Positions 26,778 to 35,163 of a DNA stretch of 64,000 nucleotides are shown here, one piece after another (the first letter of the stretch is position 1; every line of letters begins with the position of its first letter). The stretch spans positions 161,992-225,991 of the forward strand of contig NZ_QTXL01000002.1 in assembly GCF_003461625.1 (NCBI RefSeq), written 5' to 3'. The translations under genes were made by a program, and so were the position numbers. The stretch is from Clostridium sp. AF15-31 (lineage in GTDB: Bacteria > Bacillota > Clostridia > Lachnospirales > Lachnospiraceae). Below the pieces are notes generated by a model. That model had not been told where the DNA came from, ran no database searches, and saw only the letters and a list, made by a program, of their open reading frames with translations.

Positions 26778-27693
26778 AAAGCTCCAGTTGTTTTAACAGT
26801 TTCTGGAAATACTCAGGGAGTTCACTTGAAAATTCCACATATTCTTTTGTAGACGGATGAATAAAACCAAGTACACCGGCATGAAGTGTCTGCCCCTGCA
26901 GGTGATATGGCTGATTTTTAGGTCCATATACGGCATCTCCTAAAAGCGGATGCTTGATATATGCCATATGGACACGGATCTGATGTGTCCGTCCGGTTTC
27001 CAACTGACATTCGATCAGACAGAAATTGTTTTTCAGTTTTTTCAGAACTTTATAATGGGTGACTGCATGTCTGCCATTCTTATAATTAACCGCCATTTTT
27101 TTACGGTCAGTTGGATGTCTTCCAATCGGAAGATCTACCATACCTTCATCTTCTGTAAAATAATTATAGCAGATCGCATAGTATTTTCTTGTAATCGAAT
27201 GAACGGCAAGCTGCTCCGACAGAAAATTATGTGCAGCATCATTTTTGCAGACAACAAGAAGCCCGGTTGTGTCCATATCAATTCGATGCACGATACCGGG
27301 ACGAAGTTCTCCGTTAATGCCAGATAAAGAATCCTTGAAATGATACATCAGACCATTTACCAGTGTTCCGGAATAATGTCCGGGAGCCGGGTGAACGACC
27401 ATGCCCTTTGGTTTGTTTACAATGATGATATCATCATCTTCATATACGATATCAAGCGGAATATCTTCCGGTTCAATTTCTACAGGTGAAATATCCGGAA
27501 TCGTAATATCTATTTTGTCACCAGATGCGATTTTCAAGCTTGGTTTTGCCTTTTTATCATTCACCAGTACATTTCCATCATCTAACAGTTTTTTCAGAAA
27601 TGAGCGCGAATAATCGTCAAAGTAATCGGCTAAACTTTTATCAACCCGTTTGCCTTTCCAGTTTTCATCTGCTTCAATATTATAAGTTTCCAT
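26776..27693 (-). CDS. rluD: RluD-type 23S rRNA pseudouridine synthase
   Basis: A 305-residue RluA-family synthase. An N-terminal S4 domain (about 15-75) precedes the catalytic domain with the nucleophilic Asp in GIVHRIDMDTTGLLVV (about 137-152) and the TGRTHQIRVH motif (about 235). The family makes pseudouridines in 23S rRNA helix 69. It follows lspA by three bases, the conserved lspA-rluD (YlyB) pair. Confidence 0.94.
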   Translation of the reverse strand: METYNIEADENWKGKRVDKSLADYFDDYSRSFLKKLLDDGNVLVNDKKAKPSLKIASGDKIDITIPDISPVEIEPEDIPLDIVYEDDDIIIVNKPKGMVVHPAPGHYSGTLVNGLMYHFKDSLSGINGELRPGIVHRIDMDTTGLLVVCKNDAAHNFLSEQLAVHSITRKYYAICYNYFTEDEGMVDLPIGRHPTDRKKMAVNYKNGRHAVTHYKVLKKLKNNFCLIECQLETGRTHQIRVHMAYIKHPLLGDAVYGPKNQPYHLQGQTLHAGVLGFIHPSTKEYVEFSSELPEYFQKLLKQLEL

Positions 27694-27696
27694 ATA

Positions 27697-28212
27697 TTAT
27701 TCCTGCTTTGAATCTTTCTTTGACTTTCCAAATAGATCGTCCAGTTCATTATCCTTGTATTTGAACAGGATAAAAACCAACAGGATGATCATACTACAGG
27801 TTACATAGATATCTGCAACATTAAAGACCGGAAAATTGATCAGACGGAAATCAAACATATCTATTACATAACCAAGACGGATACGATCGATCATATTTCC
27901 GGCAGCTCCGGAAAAAACAAAAATAAATAAAATCCGAAGATCTTTGTACTTATTCAGCTTTAACATCCGGACATAAAAATATACAAGAAATGCCAGAACA
28001 AGAATGGTTATTGCCAGCAGAAAATAACGCTTTCCCTGCAAGCTGCCCCATGCAGCTCCTTTATTTTGAATATATGTAATATGAAAAACCTGTTTGATAA
28101 CAGGTTTTGTGTCATATAAAGCCATATGACTTGTGATCAGAAATTTCACAAACTGATCCAGTCCGATCAAAAGAAGTATACTTATACATGCAAGAATACT
28201 GTTTTTTTTCAT
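27697..28212 (-). CDS. lspA: signal peptidase II (lipoprotein signal peptidase)
   Basis: A 171-residue membrane aspartic protease with four helices that cleaves lipoprotein signal peptides before the lipidated Cys. The catalytic Asp residues are in GAAGNMIDRIRLG and FNVADIYVT; NKGAAWG is the conserved loop. A charged C-terminal tail (KSKKDSKQE) is seen. Local substrates could include the DacA-type and DUF3048 lipoproteins in this window. Confidence 0.96.
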   Translation of the reverse strand: MKKNSILACISILLLIGLDQFVKFLITSHMALYDTKPVIKQVFHITYIQNKGAAWGSLQGKRYFLLAITILVLAFLVYFYVRMLKLNKYKDLRILFIFVFSGAAGNMIDRIRLGYVIDMFDFRLINFPVFNVADIYVTCSMIILLVFILFKYKDNELDDLFGKSKKDSKQE

Positions 28213-28247
28213 TATCGTTACCTTTCTGGAGTATATCTTTTATTAGC

Positions 28248-28282
28248 AATTCCCTGTCCGACATTCATTCAGACAGGGAATT
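28248..28282 (-). other. hairpin between divIVA and lspA
   Basis: AATTCCCTGTC (28248-28258) pairs perfectly with GACAGGGAATT (28272-28282). On the minus strand no T run follows, so it is probably a processing or attenuation hairpin. Confidence 0.55.
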
Positions 28283-28301
28283 AAAGAAAAATTCTATTAT
28301 A

Positions 28302-29048
28302 TTATTCGTTTCTGAATTTGAATGGATCAACAAATGATCCACCACCTAAATTTTTTGTGTAAACAGAAGAATCACTGGCAACATTGCCGCTGTCTGCACT
28401 TCCACCAAGTGTGGAATCGCCCATTCCTGAGCCTCCGCCACCGCCGAGTGTAGATTCTTCTCTGCCCTGAGGATCTCCTCCAAAGGATGCAAAGGAACTT
28501 GATCCGGCGTTTTCACTGCCAGATGAACCTGGTGTATAGACGGCAGCATTTCCGTTGAAATACTTGGCATCCTTCATGATCTCATCAAAGTCTACTCCCA
28601 ATTCTTCATTAATTGGATTGGTAGCAAGAAACTGAAGATGAGAATCCATCAGATTTTTAAATGCCATTGTATAATCACGATACTGCTGTTTGATTCCTTC
28701 AATGCTGTCTTCAATCCGATCCAGCTCTTCCCGTGCCTGATGAACTATGTTATTTGCCTTGATTTTGGCATCATTTTCAATGATCTTAGCCTTGTCATTT
28801 GCATTCTTCGTAGCTTCTTCTGCATTCTTCTCTGCAAGCATAAGTGATTTCTGAAGCTTCGATTCTGTTGTTCTGTAATGAACCAGACTATCGGTAAGTG
28901 TTTTTACCTGATTTGTTAATTCAGCATTAGACTTATATAATTCCGTATAACTCATGACAACAATGTCAAAAAATGAGTCAACATCTTTTTTTGTATACCC
29001 CATGCCATGCTGAAATTTCTTTTGTTGTAAATCAACAGGTGTAAGCAT
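28302..29048 (-). CDS. divIVA: DivIVA domain protein
   Basis: A 248-residue DivIVA-like protein. The membrane-curvature-sensing N-terminus (TPVDLQQKKFQHGMGYTKKD, VDSFFD) is followed by a coiled coil (about 30-150) and then a Gly/Ser-rich low-complexity tail (about 165-240, with GGGGGSG). DivIVA marks poles and septa and recruits partners. It lies in the sepF-divIVA-lspA-rluD order. The long Gly/Ser tail is not found in B. subtilis DivIVA. Confidence 0.9.
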   Translation of the reverse strand: MLTPVDLQQKKFQHGMGYTKKDVDSFFDIVVMSYTELYKSNAELTNQVKTLTDSLVHYRTTESKLQKSLMLAEKNAEEATKNANDKAKIIENDAKIKANNIVHQAREELDRIEDSIEGIKQQYRDYTMAFKNLMDSHLQFLATNPINEELGVDFDEIMKDAKYFNGNAAVYTPGSSGSENAGSSSFASFGGDPQGREESTLGGGGGSGMGDSTLGGSADSGNVASDSSVYTKNLGGGSFVDPFKFRNE

Positions 29049-29108
29049 TTGTAATCCTCCCTATCATACCTTCAGAATATGTTGATACAGACTGATATCA
29101 AAATTGAC

Positions 29109-29702
29109 TTAATATTTTCCTAATTCAGGAGAAAGAAAAGCATCATTTAATAACTCTTCTCTGAGATCGCCTGATACATAGATGTCAGCAGGTGCTGCAA
29201 TAAATATATTACCGGATATCGCCTGTAATGAACCATCTAAGGAATAACATGCGCCGGCAATGAAATCAATGATACGCTGGGCTGTTGATAACTCCATACC
29301 TTCCATATTGATCACAATCGCCTGACCACCCTTTAAATGGTCAATGATCATCTGGGCATCATCAAATTCATCTGGTTTAATAACAAATACCTGCTGGGAA
29401 CCTCCCTGGCTTCTGTTGTTAAAAGATACAAGTTTTGAATTGCCTGATGATGCTGGAGCTGATGTTCTGGCAGCTTTTGTAAATTTCTGCTTTTTTGCAG
29501 GCTGGGCTGCTGTCTGTGATGCAGCGGTAAAGGAAGATGCACGTCCGTTTACAGCTTTGGTCTTTGGAACATAATCCTCTTCGAAATCCTCTTCGTCATC
29601 GTCATCATATTCATCATCTTCAAATAAATCATCTTCATATTCATCACTGGACTCATCTACTTTGAAAAAATCCAGAAAGCTTTTTTTTCCATTCTTTGCC
29701 AT
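29109..29702 (-). CDS. sepF: cell division protein SepF
   Basis: A 197-residue SepF, which tethers FtsZ to the membrane. N-terminal amphipathic segment MAKNGKKSFLDFFK, an acidic low-complexity linker (about 15-45), a Ser/Ala/Lys-rich linker, then the SepF core (about 105-190, with IIDHLKGGQAIVINMEGM and RIIDFIAGA). GGAGAACCATT precedes the ATG. Follows yggS, as in the ylm cluster, but ylmG and ylmH are missing before divIVA. Confidence 0.95.
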   Translation of the reverse strand: MAKNGKKSFLDFFKVDESSDEYEDDLFEDDEYDDDDEEDFEEDYVPKTKAVNGRASSFTAASQTAAQPAKKQKFTKAARTSAPASSGNSKLVSFNNRSQGGSQQVFVIKPDEFDDAQMIIDHLKGGQAIVINMEGMELSTAQRIIDFIAGACYSLDGSLQAISGNIFIAAPADIYVSGDLREELLNDAFLSPELGKY

Positions 29703-29714
29703 AATGGTTCTCCT

Positions 29715-30413
29715 TTAAATATTATAATTTCTTTCACCGAAGATACCGGTTCCAACTCGGACCATGGTAGCACCCTCCTCGACAGCTACTTCATAGTCAT
29801 TTGTCATACCCATTGATAAGACATTCATATGAACATTATCAATGTTTTTAGAATTGATGTCAAGTAATAATTCCTTAAGGCGACGGAAGTGCACGCGATT
29901 CTCTTCCGGATTGGCTACAAATGGTGCAATCGTCATCAGTCCATCAATATGTATATGAGGAAAGTCTTTGATCTGCCGGATCAGGTCTTCCGTTTCCTCA
30001 ACGGATACACCAAACTTGCTTTCTTCCCCTGCAACATTTACTTCTATTAAAACAGGAACAACAACATTATGCTTTGCTGCTTCTTTTTCAATCGTTTTTG
30101 CAAGATTCACGGAATCAACAGAATGTATCAGGCAGACCTTATCAACGATATATTTGACTTTGTTCGTCTGCAGATGCCCGATCATATGCCATTTGACCGG
30201 TCTGGATATATGTTCATATTTATCGACCAGTTCCTGAACCTTGTTCTCTCCAAAATTTTCAGCATCTGTATTCTGTAATAATTCTTCAATATCACTTAAC
30301 GGTTTGGTCTTGCTGACAGCGATCAGAGTAACCGCATCCCTGTTCCGACCAGCCCGTTTGCATGCTTCTGTGATCTTTTTATCTATGCTTTCGTAATTTT
30401 CCTGTAACATCAT
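29715..30413 (-). CDS. yggS: YggS/PLPBP pyridoxal phosphate homeostasis protein
   Basis: A 232-residue single-domain PLP-binding protein, fold type III. The PLP Lys is in LIAVSKTKP (about residue 36). Members buffer PLP and influence amino acid pools without known catalysis. Usual length; adjacent ATGs at 30413 and 30410 both follow AGGAGTGATG. It is the ylmE equivalent of the sepF cluster. Confidence 0.94.
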   Translation of the reverse strand: MMLQENYESIDKKITEACKRAGRNRDAVTLIAVSKTKPLSDIEELLQNTDAENFGENKVQELVDKYEHISRPVKWHMIGHLQTNKVKYIVDKVCLIHSVDSVNLAKTIEKEAAKHNVVVPVLIEVNVAGEESKFGVSVEETEDLIRQIKDFPHIHIDGLMTIAPFVANPEENRVHFRRLKELLLDINSKNIDNVHMNVLSMGMTNDYEVAVEEGATMVRVGTGIFGERNYNI

Positions 30414-30422
30414 TCATCACTC

Positions 30423-31814
30423 CTAATATATGATCTGGTTTTCCTTTACGGAGGTGGCATCCAATGCGATCCTGTCGTAAGCAGAGATACCATATGCGGT
30501 ATTTGGATCAATGATCGAATAATCATCACCATCTACAATAACATCGATCTGCTTAAATACTGCAGTACCTTGTGTAACGCAGAAAACACCTTTTAATTTG
30601 TATGTGCCGGCGGTAGATGTGTTAAATGTAATATCTGATTCGTTTGCTGCAAGAACGGTATTATCATCTATATCTGCCGGGTCCACATAACAGAAATGAT
30701 CATCTGTAAAATATATAGTAGGGGATATCTGTTCAACCGAAGTTGTTCCATCCGCTGTTAATACGATCTTATTAAAATATTTTTTCTCGGTTGTTCCGCT
30801 TCCTCCAGTCAGATAGCTGACTGGGATCATCAGAACATCCTTTTCGGTAATCGCTGAATTCGGAATCTTTAGTCCTTTTGTTTCTGAGAATACAAATGTG
30901 ATATTCAAATAACGATCAGCGACATATTCTGCCAGATAACGGTGCATATTTATAATAATGAAATAATTTCCATCCTGTTCAACTGTTTCATACTTTGCAG
31001 ATAACCGTCTGGATGAATCATTGATTGTAAACCGGATTGTTTCGTTCTTTTTGATTTTTTCATATTCTTCTTTCGTAAGCATGACTGCAATCTTCCAGTT
31101 TTCATCATCTATGATCTTATATATAGGTTTCCCGGACTCAACCACATCGCTTTTTTTCAGCATTTCTTTGGTATATTTTGTTTTATCAAAATCATCTGCT
31201 GAAAGATTGTTGATATCATAACCTTCAAAGCCATCCATGTAATAGGTTACAATACCGCTGACATTTGATTTCGAAGCTGAAAAAGTTGAATCAAATGACT
31301 GGTTTGAAGATAACTGCTCAAGCGCCATATCTTCATACATTTCCAGAACCTTATTGTCCATGGAATTTTTAAATTCATATACTTCTGAAAAATCTGACGG
31401 TGAAAATCCTGCTTTAAAAATCTGAATCTGTTTGCTCAGATCTTTATAATCATTATCGGATAACACACTGCTTCCGCTATTTTGAACATCAAACAATGCA
31501 TCCTGCATGGAACCGGTTTCATCAACAGAATATACACTGGCACCCTTTGCAACTTTTTCGCCATCCCGGATATAATAGCAGACATATCCGGAGGTAGAGC
31601 TGTAATTCAAAGTTTCTTTTCTCACAGCAAGTCCGGTGGCAGTAAAATTCGTATCATAATTGCTCTCTTCCACCTGAAATACACTCAGATCATGGTCACC
31701 AAGCGACATAATGATACGAATCAACATGTATACAAACATAATTGCAAATATGATAAATCCAAAACTGATCTTCACCGGCTGCCATTTTCTCTTCTTTCTT
31801 CTTATGGAAGCCAT
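30423..31814 (-). CDS. HlyD-like membrane fusion protein
   Basis: A 463-residue protein with a basic N-terminus and one membrane helix (about 18-38), followed by an extracytoplasmic region with two biotinyl-lipoyl-like segments (TGLAVRKETLNYSSTSGYV and YMDGFEGYD region) resembling HlyD-type adaptors. No transporter gene is next to it; instead it is 10 bases upstream of yggS. A similar orphan is common in the clostridial ylm cluster. Its function is unknown; envelope role during division is inferred from context only. Confidence 0.7.
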   Translation of the reverse strand: MASIRRKKRKWQPVKISFGFIIFAIMFVYMLIRIIMSLGDHDLSVFQVEESNYDTNFTATGLAVRKETLNYSSTSGYVCYYIRDGEKVAKGASVYSVDETGSMQDALFDVQNSGSSVLSDNDYKDLSKQIQIFKAGFSPSDFSEVYEFKNSMDNKVLEMYEDMALEQLSSNQSFDSTFSASKSNVSGIVTYYMDGFEGYDINNLSADDFDKTKYTKEMLKKSDVVESGKPIYKIIDDENWKIAVMLTKEEYEKIKKNETIRFTINDSSRRLSAKYETVEQDGNYFIIINMHRYLAEYVADRYLNITFVFSETKGLKIPNSAITEKDVLMIPVSYLTGGSGTTEKKYFNKIVLTADGTTSVEQISPTIYFTDDHFCYVDPADIDDNTVLAANESDITFNTSTAGTYKLKGVFCVTQGTAVFKQIDVIVDGDDYSIIDPNTAYGISAYDRIALDATSVKENQIIY

Positions 31815-31868
31815 ATATATCTCCTTTTACTCCATATAATATGTGCGTATAAGACAGTTGATATGGAA

Positions 31869-32288
31869 CTATAAAGCAGCAATGATATTATCTTTATATT
31901 CGTCCGGAACATCGGAACTGTCCGTTGCAAAACATATTATAATACTGATATTAAATTTCTCACTGATATTATTAATGATATCCAGTGCTACTTTTACCTG
32001 CTCTTTATTGACATAAGCAACAGATGAAAAATTATCAATGTAAATCTTCTCTATATCTTTTGTCTGGGAAATTATTCCGAGAACAAACCCTGCAAACATC
32101 TCCAGATTATTAACTTCATAATTAGTGTAGTTGATCATACGGACACGATTACTCAGCTCATATAAGTGCTTGTTATTATTGTCGATAAATACAACAGAAC
32201 CTGCTACAACCTTTACTTCATTATTGACCTTGTCAATTAAAACCTTTGTCTTTCCTTTTCCTTTATCACCTGTAATAATCTGAATCAT
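31869..32288 (-). CDS. small P-loop protein of unknown function
   Basis: A 139-residue protein that I cannot assign. It has a Walker A motif GDKGKGKTK at residues 7-15 and a hydrophobic strand ending IYIDNF (about 92-97) that may be Walker B. Later NISIIICFATDSSDVP looks like a sensor strand. It is too short for a full AAA+ or PilT protein. AGGAGGTTTATT gives a strong start. Between the D-Ala carboxypeptidase and the HlyD-like gene, both envelope-linked. Confidence 0.75.
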   Translation of the reverse strand: MIQIITGDKGKGKTKVLIDKVNNEVKVVAGSVVFIDNNNKHLYELSNRVRMINYTNYEVNNLEMFAGFVLGIISQTKDIEKIYIDNFSSVAYVNKEQVKVALDIINNISEKFNISIIICFATDSSDVPDEYKDNIIAAL

Positions 32289-32320
32289 AATAAACCTCCT
32301 GAATGATTTAAAATATATTA

Positions 32321-32344
32321 AAACAGTTATTTGATTAACTGTTT
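32321..32344 (-). terminator. terminator of the D-Ala carboxypeptidase gene
   Basis: AAACAGTTA (32321-32329) pairs with TAACTGTTT (32336-32344) with a six-base loop. It overlaps the stop codon; on the minus strand an AT-rich tail TAATATATTTT follows. Confidence 0.6.
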
Positions 32345-33314
32345 ATTTTGCAGTATTGATCAACATTGTCATATCATTATATAACGTACTACGGTCTTCT
32401 GCACCTGCGATAACAGCGATATATTTGTCGCCGGTATCATCCTTTACAAATTCAAGGATCAGACAATTACCCGCAGCCGTCGTCGTTCCCGATTTCCAGG
32501 ATCCCAAAGAATATCCTTCCGGGAACTGAAATTCACCTGAAATATATCCATTCGTCGCTTCTAATGTAACGCTTCTTGTTTCACCATTTGCATCTGTATA
32601 TGTAAAATCATAAGATGTCAGGGAATCAATCAGATATGCCAGATCATGTTTGATAAATTCTGAAAAGATCAGATAAAGATCATATGCAGTTGTATAATGG
32701 TCATCCGAATGCAGGCCGTGGCAGTTCACAAAATGCGTATTCGTAGCTCCAAGCTCATATGCCCGTTCATTCATTTTTTCAACAAATGCATCTTCGCTGC
32801 CGGCAATCCGTTCTGCCAGAAGAACACCACAATCATTATAGGAACGGATCAGCAATCCGTATAACAGGTTCTTAACTGTAACTTTACATCCTTTTGTCAG
32901 GTCACTAGCTCCGACGTTATTTTCCTGAAAGGTAACGGTATGACTTAAAGTAATGGTTTCATCAAGCGATAAGGAACCATCTTCAATCGCTTCGATCACA
33001 AGAAGTCCTGTCATTAATTTTGTCATACTGGCAGGATATATTTTATCATGTGCATTATGGACGACCAACGCTTCCTGTGTTGTATCGTTCAACAGTACCG
33101 CAGCTTTTGTATCTTTATAATTATCATCCGCCAGGCTTTCACCATCCGGAATGACCGTATGTTTTTCTCCGAAACTGTCTGTACTGTACAGCGGCAGATT
33201 TTCTGATATTCCAAGCACAAGCTGATCACTGGTATCATAGCTTCGTCTGGCACATCCGGTAAACAGGATGCCGATTGTCAGGATGGAAATCAGCAGTTTT
33301 ATCTGATATTTCAT
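32343..33314 (-). CDS. D-alanyl-D-alanine carboxypeptidase, lipoprotein (S11 family)
   Basis: A 323-residue PBP5-type DD-carboxypeptidase that trims peptidoglycan pentapeptides. Signal peptide ends in a lipobox LFTGC with C21, so it should be a lipoprotein. Catalytic S96 and K99 in SMTK, SYN at 158-160, and KSG in WKSGTTTAAG in place of KTG. The C-terminal PBP5 domain is missing; length fits the short form. It is part of the rodA-mgsA side of the min/mre block. Confidence 0.9.
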   Translation of the reverse strand: MKYQIKLLISILTIGILFTGCARRSYDTSDQLVLGISENLPLYSTDSFGEKHTVIPDGESLADDNYKDTKAAVLLNDTTQEALVVHNAHDKIYPASMTKLMTGLLVIEAIEDGSLSLDETITLSHTVTFQENNVGASDLTKGCKVTVKNLLYGLLIRSYNDCGVLLAERIAGSEDAFVEKMNERAYELGATNTHFVNCHGLHSDDHYTTAYDLYLIFSEFIKHDLAYLIDSLTSYDFTYTDANGETRSVTLEATNGYISGEFQFPEGYSLGSWKSGTTTAAGNCLILEFVKDDTGDKYIAVIAGAEDRSTLYNDMTMLINTAK

Positions 33315-33331
33315 ATCAAACTCTCCATTGT

Positions 33332-33727
33332 TTATTTGTAAAATTCTCTCCAGTCCAAATCGCCCCGATCAAGCGCCTTGATCAGAAGCTCTGCAGTCGC
33401 AAGATTGGTTGCTAATGGAATATTGTGCATATCACAAAGTAAAAATATATTATTGATATCCGGCTCATGAGCCTTTGGATGTAATGGATCTCTCAGGAAA
33501 ATAACCATATCAATATCATTATTTTCAATCTGGGAACCTAACTGCTGTTCCCCTCCGAGATGTCCAGCGATATATTTATGAACATTAAGGTTTGTGACCT
33601 CTTCGATCAAACGTCCTGTCGTTCCTGTTGCATATAATTCATTTTTGCTTAAGATTCCTCTGTATGCAATGCAAAAATTCTGCATCAGTTTTTTCTTTGC
33701 GTCATGTGCTATTAACCCTATATTCAT
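33332..33727 (-). CDS. mgsA: methylglyoxal synthase
   Basis: A 131-residue MgsA that converts dihydroxyacetone phosphate to methylglyoxal and phosphate, a bypass under phosphate limitation. Motifs IAHDAKK, ATGTTGRLI, HLGGEQQLG and FLRDPLHPKAHEPD carry the catalytic Asp and phosphate contacts. AGGAGAGCT precedes the ATG. Position after rodA is common in clostridia. Confidence 0.96.
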   Translation of the reverse strand: MNIGLIAHDAKKKLMQNFCIAYRGILSKNELYATGTTGRLIEEVTNLNVHKYIAGHLGGEQQLGSQIENNDIDMVIFLRDPLHPKAHEPDINNIFLLCDMHNIPLATNLATAELLIKALDRGDLDWREFYK

Positions 33728-33737
33728 AGCTCTCCTC

Positions 33738-34883
33738 CTAATACTTTTTCTTTTGCAGGTTTATGTTCAAAACGAGTCCGATTCCGGCACTCATACTGAC
33801 AAGCGAACTTAGTCCGTAACTGATGAACGGGAGCGGCAGTCCTGTATTCGGCAAAAGGGCTGTTGCAACTCCGATGTTGATAAATGTCTGGAATGCAACA
33901 AGCGCCCCAATACCTGTCGCAATATACATTCCTTTTTTATCTTTTGCATGCCTGGCAACCCGAATACATTGTAACACTATCAGGCATAAAATTGCAATAA
34001 TAATAACACTTCCAATGAATCCTAATTCTTCTCCGACCGCCGAAAAAATGAAATCTGTCTGCTGCTCAGAAATCAGATTGGTATCTTTTACGGTAGCTAC
34101 CGTTGAATTGTTGATCCCTTTTCCGGATAGCTGACCGGAACCGATTGCCATAACTGAATTATCCTGCTGGTCAGACGAAGCACCATATTCACTTCCGTAT
34201 ATATGTCCCAGAATACGATTAATCTGATAAGTTTTCAAAAACTGAGGCAGATTATCCTGCTGAATATACCAGATAAATCCTCCAAATGCGGGAACCAGGA
34301 CCAGAATCATGATACCGATCAGCTTCAGACTCAGCCCTCCGACAAATATAATGATAAAAAGCGTTGCCATAACACAGATTGAGGTTGAAAGGTCTGGTTC
34401 GGCCACAATCAGTCCAACAGGAACAGCCAAAAATACTGCAAGCTTTGCAAGTACTTTTGGCGTGTTAAGATTTTCATAATTTTTTTCCAGAAATACAGCC
34501 GTACACAGGATCAGAATGATTTTTGCAAATTCTGATGGCTGAATGGTGAACGAATCTGATATATAAAACCATCGATGAACTCCTGTATCTCCGCCACCGG
34601 AACCTGCGACAAGAACCAGAAACAACAGACCGATATTGATGACATAGAGTACCATATAATATTTGCAAATAAAATTATAATCGATCAGTGATACAACGAT
34701 CATACCGATGATACATGCACTGACACCGATCAATTGTTTCGTCAGGAAGTCCGGACGAACGCTGCAGATCGTAATGCTTCCCATGATCATGGCTGCGATC
34801 ACGAACAGGATCAGCTTAAAATTATAATTGATCAGTCTGTACTTTTTCTCCGTTGATATGTCCATCTGTTTGAAGTGTTTCAT
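33738..34883 (-). CDS. rodA: rod-shape SEDS glycosyltransferase RodA
   Basis: A 381-residue polytopic SEDS protein that polymerises peptidoglycan with PBP2. About ten membrane helices; SEDS motifs such as GGDTGVHRW and FIQPSEFAK equivalents (here SFTIQPSEFAKI) and LPFISYGLSSLV. The ATG at 34883 lies inside minE, giving a 62-base overlap; ATG 34865 is an alternative. AAGGAAAAAGAAAAAG precedes 34883. RodA rather than FtsW is inferred from its mre/mrdA/min context. Confidence 0.92.
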   Translation of the reverse strand: MKHFKQMDISTEKKYRLINYNFKLILFVIAAMIMGSITICSVRPDFLTKQLIGVSACIIGMIVVSLIDYNFICKYYMVLYVINIGLLFLVLVAGSGGGDTGVHRWFYISDSFTIQPSEFAKIILILCTAVFLEKNYENLNTPKVLAKLAVFLAVPVGLIVAEPDLSTSICVMATLFIIIFVGGLSLKLIGIMILVLVPAFGGFIWYIQQDNLPQFLKTYQINRILGHIYGSEYGASSDQQDNSVMAIGSGQLSGKGINNSTVATVKDTNLISEQQTDFIFSAVGEELGFIGSVIIIAILCLIVLQCIRVARHAKDKKGMYIATGIGALVAFQTFINIGVATALLPNTGLPLPFISYGLSSLVSMSAGIGLVLNINLQKKKY

Positions 34884-35145
34884 CTTTTTCTTTTTCCTTT
34901 TTCATATGTATTCCTTTAACCGGGATCTTGGCGATCAGGAAGGATTCTGAAAGCTGTACGGTTGTATTTGGCGAATCAATATTAACATAATTAGAAACGC
35001 ATTTACACAGATCATCCCGGATCCTTGTGATGACATCTGGCGTACATCCGATCCGGTCGGCCATCAGGATATATTTTAAACGTTCTCTGGCATAATGACC
35101 AGAATTATAACTTACAACATTGTTGATTACCTTGATATCTTTCAT
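34822..35145 (-). CDS. minE: cell division topological specificity factor MinE
   Basis: A 107-residue MinE, which drives MinD oscillation. The anti-MinCD helix and dimer domain are in SYNSGHYARERLKYILMADR and the following 50 residues. ATG 35145 is chosen, as AAGGGGTGA lies about nine bases upstream; GTG 35154 has no spacing. The last 25 or so residues (a charged tail after IPVKG) are not conserved and are encoded by bases shared with rodA. Confidence 0.9.
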   Translation of the reverse strand: MKDIKVINNVVSYNSGHYARERLKYILMADRIGCTPDVITRIRDDLCKCVSNYVNIDSPNTTVQLSESFLIAKIPVKGIHMKKEKEKDETLQTDGHINGEKVQTDQL

Positions 35146-35163
35146 TCCTACCACTCACCCCTT

